Positions 18,301-28,090 of a stretch of 64,000 nucleotides of DNA are shown in pieces (within the stretch, counting starts at the first letter, position 1; each line of letters opens with the position of its first letter). A program made the position numbers and the translations under genes. The notes beneath the pieces are model-generated. The model was not told where the DNA came from, did not search any database, and worked only from the letters and a program-made list of their open reading frames with translations. Source of the stretch: Lineus longissimus (Eukaryota > Nemertea > Pilidiophora > Heteronemertea > Lineidae); assembly GCF_910592395.1 (NCBI RefSeq), contig NC_088316.1, positions 16,802,001 through 16,866,000 of the forward strand, given 5' to 3'.

Positions 18301-21300
18301 GTTATGTAGCTCATGGCAGCTATTCCACTGTCTTTTTAAAAGTCATTATACCAGAGAATAATGTCCATGCATTCCTCGGAAAACAATGAGAACAGGCCTA
18401 TTTTAGGGTGCCCAAGTGCACTGATATCAAGGACATTCCCTGTATGATTGCTGCCCCACATCCAATTATCACTAATTTGGCCAATACAAATTATCACTTT
18501 CATGGATCATTGTTTATACTTGTGTTCGAATACCGGTCAACTCAAAGTTTGTAGCATCACAGAGCCAGACTGGTTGAGAACTGCCAACTAAAGAGACAAT
18601 TCATGGATGACCACATAGGCTTATAAGTATAGATATCATCAATTTGGCTTGAATGACATTACAAAACTTTGCCCTTATAACCTAGGCCTATACACAATGA
18701 CCAGACATCTGACTTGGATTATGTCATGTAATATTTCTATGGGTCCACTCCAAAGGCCTGACATGCAAACAGATCACTTCACTTCCTGCACAGTTTGGTT
18801 CGACTGGCAACCCGGGAGCCACTCTGATCTGAAACAGAGAAGCCTGATCCCCATCCCCCTCTCCTGACTGAGGCTACCACCAGTCGGTAAGTCTAACTGA
18901 CAATGGCAATAGAATGCTCATTTCGACAGCCAAACTGGGGCTTATCCATCAAATCCGAGGATTACCTCAACAAAGACTGCATAAAGCCACACTAATTTAG
19001 GGCTGGAAGGAACTGAGGAGCCTACCACATCTGATATCTTTGCAAAAGTCGCAGTGCAGGAGAGTCATGATGGCTCCTGACCCATTTTACAGTACTTCCT
19101 ATTTGCTCTACTTCATCACTTGTCTGCCCTGGTTTCCAACCATGCCTGCTTTGGCACTTTTCCTTTATCAATAGTATCTGCAGCTACATTGTGGATGCAA
19201 TATCTGGACAAAACACACTCAGACCACAAATTTTGTGCAGATCGACTTGACTTATTCTGGTAAAACCAAACATAAACTCTGAACAAAATTGCCAAATTCA
19301 ATACGCCCGATCTGCAATGTATTCACAAGGAAACCTCATTTTCACAGTGACGCACAATGCTATAGCCCCAAGAGTTGCAGAGATTGATTTTCTGCTCCAC
19401 ACGCCAGACTTGCAGCTAACATTGGCCTGTGGCTATAAACAGCGGCAATATATTGACTGAGCTCCCACTGACGGTGGTATCAGAGAGTGATAATCTGAGA
19501 GGCTGAGAACGCCATGGATGCTGGCTGGAGCTATACAGAAGTGCTCTAATCTCAGGTAGACACAATATGGATTGAAATTTATCATATCCAAATCGAACTG
19601 AAAGGGATAGTATTTATCAAAGTTTAATAACCAGAGCTCTCTTCCACTCCAGATTTTTCTATAATTTTCTCATTTTACAGAATTTTAATTTGCAGGGAAA
19701 ATATATAAATTCACTTTAGTGTTGTTACTCATTTTGTTTTGTTATTTATCATTTCAGGTCAACAACAATGCAATAATCCTGACCTGACACAGCAAGGTCA
19801 AGCTCAAAGGTCAAGGTCAATATCTCAGAAGTCGTGACCAACAGCAGACCAGACAACCTTGGGCAACACCACAATGTCAATATGGCTGCCATGTCTCGTG
19901 CTGTTGATCAGTTACCATGGCGTCAGGACAACCAATATGTGTCCAGCTGGGTGCGAATGTGACAACAATGTCAAATCTGCAAACTGCGCTGGGAAAAATC
20001 TAAAGGATGTGCCGAGGAGTTTACCTCCCGATTTGGAGATACTCCGCCTTGAGGGTAATTCTATAACTAACATGGATGCATTGTCCCTATCGAATTATCG
20101 GAATTTAAGAACCCTCGATGTCAGCTATAACAAAATCACTGACATTGCCCAGGATGCATTCAGTGGGAATCCACAACTGCAGGTTCTAAAACTCCAGGGG
20201 AACCTGCTTACAGCGCCTCCAGTGCAAGGATTTGACTCGACCAATCAACTTCAAGAGTTGGTCCTTGGAGAAAATAGGATATCAAAGATTTTCCCCGACA
20301 CATTTACATTGCTACGCAACTTGCGCCTGTTGGATTTAGGAAGTAATAGTATACTCGACATTCCAAATGGGGCATTTGGCCCCTTGTCGATTCTACGACA
20401 GCTGGACCTGAGTGAGAATGGAATTACAAATGTGACCGCCCGCCACTTTATGGGACTCCGGTCCATGACTCAACTGAAACTCGCCAGAAACAAAATATCA
20501 CACATACAGGAAAATGCATTTCGGGAACTGCCAAATCTGGAAATTCTTGACCTTTCAGAAAATAGCATCTCCGAATTAGAACTCCATACATCACTAGGAA
20601 AATTACAGGAACTCAAATTGAATGCAAACAAGATTGTGAGTTTTGCTGGACTGAATTTCACACATGTTCCAAAATTACGTGAACTTTACCTCGGTCAGAA
20701 TCAGATATCCACGATTCCACCCCACATGTTCAAACAACTTAACGAACTGGAAATTCTCTATCTCAACCACTTGCCAAATTTGGAATTTATCGACTATCGT
20801 GCGTTTTGTGGATTATCATCCGTACGCATCGTTGATCTCGGACACAATCCCAAACTTGACACGATCGACAGAGGTTTATTCATGCCTACGAAAAACTTAA
20901 CAACGATCAATCTAAGCTTTGACAACTTCAGCTCGTTTTATCAGGAAACTTTTATCCATTTGGAACACCTCAAGACCCTTCTTCTAAACGGCAATCCCCT
21001 GAACTGTAACTGTGCCGCAAAGTGGCTGCAGGGATGGTCAAATAGTAGAACAGTAAAATGCAATGCTCCCGAGGCTTTCAAGAACTACAGTATCACGGAC
21101 GTCCCTGTAGAGAACCTAACGTGTTCCAATGCAAAGATCACTAACCACACGCAACATGCATTTTTCAAAATTGGTTCAGAGGCATCGCTAAAGTGTCACG
21201 TATCTGGTGAACCTGTCCCGTCGATTACGTGGATCACACCTGGCCGGAAAGTATTTAAGCATAATGACTATCTAAGCAACGCGGAAATCAGTGACATCAC

Positions 21301-24300
21301 ACACGAGGACGTCATTACTGATGAATTCCACAAGTTGCACCACTGGCATGACTCGGTGCATTATTTTCACAACACTAGTCACGATCGTGTACAAATCCTT
21401 GCCAATGGCGACTTATACATTGACTATGTTCAGCGCTCCGATGCTGGGCCTTATACCTGCATTGCTAAGAATCCCGGCGGCAATGATACAGTTGTTACAC
21501 GCTTTCGTTTGAACTACCTCATACTGTACGAAACTAAGATCACCAGTCTGATTATCGGGTTTGGTAGTGCTGGAATTTTCTTAGGATTAGGGTTACTCGT
21601 TGGTCTGCTACGTTTCCTATGTAACCGCTGTGAGAAGAAGGAACGGATGGAGCGCAAGACGCGTACGATACGTAAGCTACTAGACAACCTGGACGCCTAC
21701 AAGACTCATCAGCTCGATAAACTTAAGGATAACTACGGGTTACACGTGACCAAGATGAAGGAACAAGCATTTATGCACATGGAGAAGATGCAGAAGAACT
21801 ATAATCAGCAATTACAGAAGATCCGCGACAACTGTGCAGGTCAGATGGACAAACTGCGTGAAAATTACAACACCCAGATGGGTAAAATCAAAGGGTACAG
21901 TACCCACCAGATTGATAAGATCCGGGAGAATTATAACTCGCAAATGATCAAAATTCGTGATTATGGCTCAGTGCAGTTGGAGAAATTGCGTGACACGTAT
22001 AAATTGCAACACATGCATTTGATTAAGATTCTTGAGGCGATGAATATCGACAATTGTCGAGGTGTAGGTGAGGATCCCGACTGCCTTCATGCCGACTCAT
22101 CGCTATTTGACCAACTCAACCTCGACACGCGTTTCGATTTGTTAGATTTGAAAACACCGTCCCGCAATTCCATAAGTGATGATGAATTCGTTAGCGCAAT
22201 CAGCAATGCAGATGGAATTTCACTGGATGCGTTAACAAGTGCAATGCCGGAAAACTTGTCCCTCGGAAATTTTGACACGGATCTTGATCTGCCGGATAGT
22301 GATCGATCCACGCCAAATTTTCTGGACCCGTATCTAAGCGAGGGTGATCCAGACAAGGCACCCGATGTCACAGATGGATTAATGACTCATACAGATGCTT
22401 TCACAGCCGTCGATCTCAACATAGTATCGCGGGACGATATGTCATCCTCGAGCAATCCATCGCAGGAGTCTAGTCCCCAGCATCATCACGTGGTAGAGAT
22501 TAAACCGCCTGGACTTTCTTGCAGTCAGGTTGAGTCCAATGTATAAAGATGTCAAATCATGTACAGTAGAATGTTGTTGTCCCGAGACAGAGTGCATTTT
22601 GAAGAAAATTCCCTGCCCGAACTTTACCTACTCACTGAACTGCACTATGAGAAATGGTAAAAATCATGAAAATTACATTGTAGAAATCATTTTCAGTAAT
22701 TAATTTTAGCTTTCTATGCAAGATATGTTTAAATAGTAAACTTCTTTTCCATCTCCAATGGCTCAACCTATGTACTGCTTCGATATTTCAAGACTTGACA
22801 ATAATACTGAGGCAGAACTTGGAACAATTTAGTACCGTAATGCCAAAGATAAACTGATTTATCCAGTTTTTAAAGACAATCACAGCCTGTTTCTAGTCAT
22901 GGAGAATTATTTATTACAGAAGTCACCATGAACATTGAATACAAATTAAATGTGTGCATTTGTACTTGTGGTATGTCATAATCCCATTGGCCTTACTGCA
23001 CTTCTATTCTATTAAAGTGTATCTTATGTACATAGTTCAGTAACTGAAGTTAAGATAATCAGCGACTCTTACTGTAGATGAAAGCAGACAGACATGAACC
23101 TTTCAGCCAATCACTAATTAGTTTACGCACTTCAGGTAATGTTGTTACCGTATATTGTTGTCGAAGAACTTTGGAGAATGAAGGATGCTAAAATAAGTGT
23201 CTCCCAGATGTGCTGCCATCTATCTTTGAGATATGAACTTGATGCGCCATGATGTCATTCATAGTCAATAAAAGTACTACATGTAATAAGTAGGACTTTG
23301 ATGATGTAGACCAGAATATTTGTGTGGCATTTTAAAAACATTTCACAGGTGTTTTCAACCCCGCCCCTCATGAGTGTAAATTTCATTTAATCAGTGATAA
23401 AATGTTGTAAAAATTCATGTTTTCTCATACATGTATTCTTCTAAGTTCTCTATACTGTAAACCACCAATTTTTCATACCTCTTGTGTTTAGCGATTTGTG
23501 AAAATTTCGAAGAGTAATTTTTCAATTTTATTTTGGGTGGAATACAAAATTTCTTTCCCGTTTCCATTCAAAATCTATTTTTTGCGAGGTTATATGGTGA
23601 AATAGTCCAAAAAATGAAATGCTAGCCATTTACAGTATTTGAGAAATATAGGTTACCAGAGACAGCACCAGGTTATCTGTCTTTGTTTTTGATTTAAGAA
23701 TAGACTGTTGTTTTAGTATTACCAGTATGTGTTTGTTGATTAGACAGTCATGCATTAAGAATTAAAATGTCTTTCAATTACAATTCAAGAGCAAACTAGA
23801 GAAATGAGTTGTACATTTGCAATTATAAACTCTGAATATTCAAGTTGGGGCCCTTGGGTCAAGAAACCACTGGTGTACAGTGACTCTTTTTTGTGACCAC
23901 GCTAAAAACTAAATTGTCCAGCTTTACCAGTGACTCTGTATACCATGTATAGCAGATACATGTACAAATGTATGTGTGAAGGCTTGGACTACAGACAGAC
24001 GGGGCCAGGTTGGTGCCGCAGGGCAACTGCTCAATAAAGTACACTGTAATAGCACTATGTAAGTATAATCCCGTGCAGTCTAAACAATAAGTTTGATATC
24101 TTTGATCAAGGTCTAGTATTAGTGATTATTCTTGCCCGAGGATACATTCATTTTAATTTCATTTACCTCCATTATGTATTGAATTTCTAATCTTGATCCA
24201 ATCATGAAGTCAGAATGAATGTAACATAATTCTATCCCTGGTTGGTATAACATGTATAAAGTGACTGATGACAACTAGCACCACAGAGTCATTTGAAAAT

Positions 24301-27300
24301 GAGGATCAGGAAAGGGCAACTTGCAAGTGTTTCTTTTTGTCTGTTACTAGTAATTTATGTTGTATATCAGTGTATTCAATAAGGTTTATTTCAATTGCAA
24401 TCCTGTAAAATAAAAGACGAGTGTCCTTCAAAATCAAATCTGTGTCAATACAACTTTCTCAATCTGACAGGATCCCCACTCAAAATCACCCACTTTCATC
24501 ACTGGAGCTTCTGAAACTGCAACTGTTCTCAAAATCACCCACTTTCATCACTGGAGCTTCTGAAACTGCAACTGTTTGGAGGCAAACACCGGAAAGTTAC
24601 ATATAACAACATACCTTATGTGATGTTCGGTTCCAGACAGTCACCTCGTGTCCCGACTTCAGTAAATTCATCACCATGCCTTGTCCCATGATGCCGAGGC
24701 CAAGGTAACCAATCTTCATGGGCGTCGGAATGATGTTTTTGGCCGGCACCGAGTCGAGGGACCGTATGCCAGTTGGTGTATCTGATAATGACGTATTTGT
24801 TGAGTTTGATGTATTGTGTTGGCTTGGTGAGATAGGCTGACCGGGTGGGCCTGATCTTGGTGTCGACGAGTCCTGAAATGAAGACAATTTTCATAAAAGC
24901 TCTTCCCCGCCTTGAAGTGTTGTGATTTACCTGATTTTGAAACGGTCGTATTGTTCCTGGTGTGGAGCTAAGATCTTCAGATTTTGACTTGGACACCATT
25001 TTCCCCCACAAGGCAAGGCTGGGATTATGTAGAAAGCTATGCAGCATGCGGACACGCCAGCAAATAATTAATTGGAACATTTCCAGATCTACTGTTTTCG
25101 GCCACAAACAGATGTTAAGTCAAGAACAAGTCTTTTGCCTTACTGTAGATGTGGCCGATTTATCAAATGCTCCAACAGCGTTGACCGCCCTATCAATCTG
25201 CGATTGTGTGCCCGATTCAAAGTCATCGTCAGAAAAGTCATATTTTCCGTCATCACGAGGGGGAGTATCTCTTGATGGTTTCATGACCCACGACGGCAGT
25301 TTACTGTCAGGTGATGGTGATGGTGGCGATTTCGTAGATTTATTGGTGGACTTTTCATTGTCTGAGTCCTGTAACAGAGAGATTTTAAGTGAGGGGTGCC
25401 CTTAGAAATTAAAGATCAGGGATACTGTTACCGCTCTATTAATCATTTTGAGACTGGTGAGATTTTCAAAATATTTTTTGTTCAAAATTTTGAAAATTCC
25501 AGTTAAAATATAGCAGTAATAACAATATGACCCATCATCCCCAAAGAAGTGGAGACAACACACATTGAAGAGAACAATACCCGTCACAATTTTATATCAG
25601 TTTGATGTCCTGAAGTTCAAAAATCAAAACAAAATTCAGACTCATCAGTGTTCATTTCAGTAGCATCTCGCTAAGCAAAATGCAGAAATTATGCCATTTT
25701 CTAGGGCCACCCACCACCACCATCATTATGTCCAGTGACAGCCGTTTTAAAACCTTTTTTAAAAGACCTTGTTCCTTTCATCTGAAACCAGTCTACATAT
25801 ATCATCAATATGACATCCAGATTGATGAGGCCAGCGGTAGAGGACAGCGAGGTGAAGACAGCAATATGATACTCACCATTTTCTTGGGAACTGGCGATGG
25901 GATCTTGACGACAAGCTTCTGTTTCTTACTGGCTAAACTTTTCTGTCCAGATGGAGAACTTGACCGCTTCAGTTTCTGAAAATGTCAAAGATTGTGTGAC
26001 CCACAAAGGACTTTTTGACAATAACCGACTATGGCCTAAAAAATGCCGAGGCACAGGAAAAAGTTTGACAAACTACGAGGCTAAGCCTGTACCAACCATA
26101 CCTTTTCCTTCTTTTCTTTTTGTAATTTATCTACGGATTTATTGTTCCCCATCGAATCTTTTTTCTGCTTAATTTTGGTATGATCATCACCAGTTTTCTG
26201 AAAGATAGAATAATGCTAGTTGACTTTCACACCAAATTTTAGTGATTTTTACCTTAAAACTGAAAGAGCTGGAAAAGACAAATAATTGGTCTATTCTTCT
26301 CTTCAGCTGAAATGGCACCTGACAAACCCATCGGTGAAGCTGTGAGAAGAGAAATGCAGCCAGACAGCATGACTTCCAGGACTAGCTGTAATAAACACCG
26401 AGAAGAAGGTAATATTTGAGGGGCTGTGCCACTGTAAGTGGCAGTTTTATAATTCTAATTTTCAAATTACAAGTTAGGATGCATCAAATTTTGTACACTT
26501 TTTTTGTGTTGTCTCATTTATGTTTAGCCTGACCTTTTTGCCCGTAAGTGGCTCTCTGGTGTAGTCTTTATGTTGATGTGGCGATGCCTTCTCGGGAAAG
26601 ATGGCGGCAATTTCATCGTCTATCGTAGGTAGGTCTCCCGCCTATAGACAATAAACAAATTGCTCTATATTATGACCCAGAAACTTAACCTATATAGAGG
26701 GACCCCTTCCACCCAGCAGTAGACAACTCTTTTAAAAGCAGTTTATAAGGACCATGAATTTGGTTGGAATTGATAATTTACAATTTCATGTTCATGTATT
26801 TATTCTTTGATCACAATGACATGGCAATGCATTTCTTAGACTTAGGACACCAGCAATACGAATTTCATTTTTATTGCGAAAACCAGATATCCACAAACAT
26901 ATATTCTTACCGGCTCTGGTTGTGATCTTAAACAATCATCGACAGACTCGATGGCTTCACGGAATCCTTTCGGGACACGATTTGTCAGTGTGAACTTGGC
27001 TCTGTACTGTTGAAATGGCCAGATGGAATCCTCACACACCCAAGCACTGGAAGAGAATGAACACAGGAGGTGACAAAATGAACTAAGAAATTATCTTTCT
27101 GTAGTTGTCTTTTTATTCCCTCTCATTTTATTGCTGGATTGTCCTTATGATGTCCTTGATGTTTGTCATGTTTACCGCTTCATTGTTGGTTTGTCCAGAT
27201 GATGTCCATGATGAGAAAAACATGTTTTCACTTTCAGCCTTCAATTTCTGAGACATATTTTTACCCCAATGATGAATTAAGGGGAAGTATTGGGCAGCCT

Positions 27301-28090
27301 TTAGTTTAAAACATCAAGTACTTACAAATTTTTCGAACCAAAAAACAGGACAAAGTGATGTGGCTTTTTCTGTGCAGGACGCTTGACTTCTGGCTTGGGC
27401 TCTATGATCTGAAGAGTGGAGAACATTGGTCAGTTTTGTAAAACAAAAACAGTTTTACGCTACCACGCACACGGCGGTAGGCCTAGCAGCTTCACTTTAG
27501 TTTCAGAGGAAATAAAGCAAAACTATTTTTTTACAAAACAAAGAGGTGAAGACTGTACTATGTACTAATGTAGTGAAGGCCAAAAATACAGTCACAAAGT
27601 GGACAAAATGACATAAATTTGACGGTACAGACAGGCCTAGCCAAGGCTAAGGCCAAGGGATGCAAAATCAACAGCGAAAGCCAAAACTTAAGCGATCGAT
27701 ACAATTGATGTACACACGCGTCGCCAACTATCACAACTGTCTATAAATTAAGTTTGCATCTCCTGATCCTTGCATAGCTCCTGCACATGAAATTGTGTGT
27801 GCATTCCATTTTGCCGGTAAACACTTAACGGTTACAGTGCAGTGCACAATGCACTACTCATTCCATATAAAAACACTGTGCATTGTGATCCTGAAGAAAG
27901 GTCTCACTTACTTCGGCTGGCCATGCCTGAAAGCTCTTCATTTTCGCCCTGAAATGAAATGATATGTATAAATCACCTAATCATCTACCAAATTACAAAT
28001 CGGATCATAAATCGCATATTTGAAAACATTGTTTTCGTACCAAACAATGTCACCAACTTTGAAATTTGCCATTTTCGCCATTTTGCACAT
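12313..28090 (-). CDS. GLYR1: GLYR1 / N-PAC: PWWP domain fused to a beta-hydroxyacid-dehydrogenase-like domain
   Basis: Nuclear chromatin protein; vertebrate N-PAC binds H3K36me3 nucleosomes through PWWP and works with LSD2/KDM1B. Exons: 28041-28090, 27912-27948, 27326-27408, 26911-27046, 26534-26641, 26102-26197, 25877-25975, 25144-25368, 24931-24987, 24615-24872, 14177-14287, 13557-13658, 13260-13422, 12904-13083, 12636-12760, 12313-12387. The total is 1905 nt with all phases consistent, about 634 residues. PWWP covers residues 7-102 ([27 protein letters not shown]). A low-complexity Lys/Ser linker follows. The Rossmann motif GLGIMG is at 355-360. The dehydrogenase domain ends in [13 protein letters not shown], like the vertebrate C-terminus. 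Lys518 (codon 13055-13057) occupies the family's catalytic lysine position. ATGs at 28090 and 28081 are both possible starts. The upstream edge of exon 24931-24987 has a weak acceptor and is uncertain. Confidence 0.92.
18069..18090 (+). repeat. Poly-G tract (G5-A-G16)
   Basis: Five G, one A, then sixteen G in an otherwise AT-rich intron. It can fold as a G-quadruplex on the plus strand and is prone to slippage, so the exact length may be an assembly artefact. Confidence 0.9.
19756..19819 (+). promoter_or_regulatory. Cluster of AGGTCA half-sites in the LRR-Ig 5' UTR
   Basis: AGGTCA occurs at 19756-19761 (across the splice acceptor), 19795-19800, 19808-19813 and 19814-19819, with AGCTCA at 19801-19806. 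The last two are a DR0, and the 19795-19819 block is nearly tandem. AGGTCA is the half-site bound by nuclear receptors. Whether it acts as an element or is chance repetition in a UTR is unknown. Confidence 0.4.
19874..22546 (+). CDS. LRR-Ig transmembrane receptor with a hendecad-repeat cytoplasmic tail
   Basis: Predicted type I cell-surface adhesion or recognition protein, 890 residues in one coding exon. The start is the ATG at 19874; the codon at 19859 upstream is TTG. Order: signal peptide (1-20), LRRNT (from C23), about a dozen leucine-rich repeats, LRRCT (from C378), one Ig domain (C441 to C529) with a histidine-rich insert, a TM helix (about 557-583), basic juxtamembrane segment, nine 11-residue repeats (613-711), then an acidic Ser/Asp-rich tail ending ESNV. 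An acceptor at 19756-19757 implies a 5' non-coding exon, perhaps ending near 19555. The whole gene lies antisense within a GLYR1 intron. LRR-Ig architecture recalls LRRC24, LRIT and Drosophila Lambik/Kekkon proteins; I cannot assign an orthologue. Confidence 0.9.
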   Translation: MSIWLPCLVLLISYHGVRTTNMCPAGCECDNNVKSANCAGKNLKDVPRSLPPDLEILRLEGNSITNMDALSLSNYRNLRTLDVSYNKITDIAQDAFSGNPQLQVLKLQGNLLTAPPVQGFDSTNQLQELVLGENRISKIFPDTFTLLRNLRLLDLGSNSILDIPNGAFGPLSILRQLDLSENGITNVTARHFMGLRSMTQLKLARNKISHIQENAFRELPNLEILDLSENSISELELHTSLGKLQELKLNANKIVSFAGLNFTHVPKLRELYLGQNQISTIPPHMFKQLNELEILYLNHLPNLEFIDYRAFCGLSSVRIVDLGHNPKLDTIDRGLFMPTKNLTTINLSFDNFSSFYQETFIHLEHLKTLLLNGNPLNCNCAAKWLQGWSNSRTVKCNAPEAFKNYSITDVPVENLTCSNAKITNHTQHAFFKIGSEASLKCHVSGEPVPSITWITPGRKVFKHNDYLSNAEISDITHEDVITDEFHKLHHWHDSVHYFHNTSHDRVQILANGDLYIDYVQRSDAGPYTCIAKNPGGNDTVVTRFRLNYLILYETKITSLIIGFGSAGIFLGLGLLVGLLRFLCNRCEKKERMERKTRTIRKLLDNLDAYKTHQLDKLKDNYGLHVTKMKEQAFMHMEKMQKNYNQQLQKIRDNCAGQMDKLRENYNTQMGKIKGYSTHQIDKIRENYNSQMIKIRDYGSVQLEKLRDTYKLQHMHLIKILEAMNIDNCRGVGEDPDCLHADSSLFDQLNLDTRFDLLDLKTPSRNSISDDEFVSAISNADGISLDALTSAMPENLSLGNFDTDLDLPDSDRSTPNFLDPYLSEGDPDKAPDVTDGLMTHTDAFTAVDLNIVSRDDMSSSSNPSQESSPQHHHVVEIKPPGLSCSQVESNV
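23267..23272 (+). terminator. Candidate poly(A) signal of the LRR-Ig gene
   Basis: An exact AATAAA lies 721 bp after the stop codon. Further AATAAA words occur near 24030 and 24405, so longer 3' UTRs are possible. Confidence 0.4.
24479..24576. repeat. Perfect 49-bp tandem duplication
   Basis: Two identical copies (24479-24527 and 24528-24576) end about 40 bp from the GLYR1 exon 24615-24872, inside the intron just past its splice donor. Identity of the copies implies a recent duplication. Confidence 0.9.

Larger units (their letters stand above)
14288..24614 (-). other. 10.3-kb GLYR1 intron hosting an opposite-strand gene
   Basis: This intron separates the exon ending NRTSHK from the exon starting CRDFVKLGA. 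Human GLYR1 is contiguous across the same point, so no exon is missing. Apart from the LRR-Ig gene and its flanks (about 19440-23300), it contains a long G-run near 18069 and AT-rich DNA with no coding exon I can support at 14300-19400 or 23300-24450. Confidence 0.75.

Noticed and set aside
19859-19873. Start of the LRR-Ig protein at 19859
   Set aside because: That codon is TTG; the first ATG is at 19874 and is followed directly by a good signal peptide.
24479-24576. Direct repeats considered as a CRISPR-like array
   Set aside because: Two abutting copies without spacers in an animal intron; a simple tandem duplication.
24616-25107. 163-codon minus-strand frame over GLYR1 exons
   Set aside because: It reads through an intron and uses the wrong frame in the 24615-24872 exon; the phase-consistent exon model explains the sequence.
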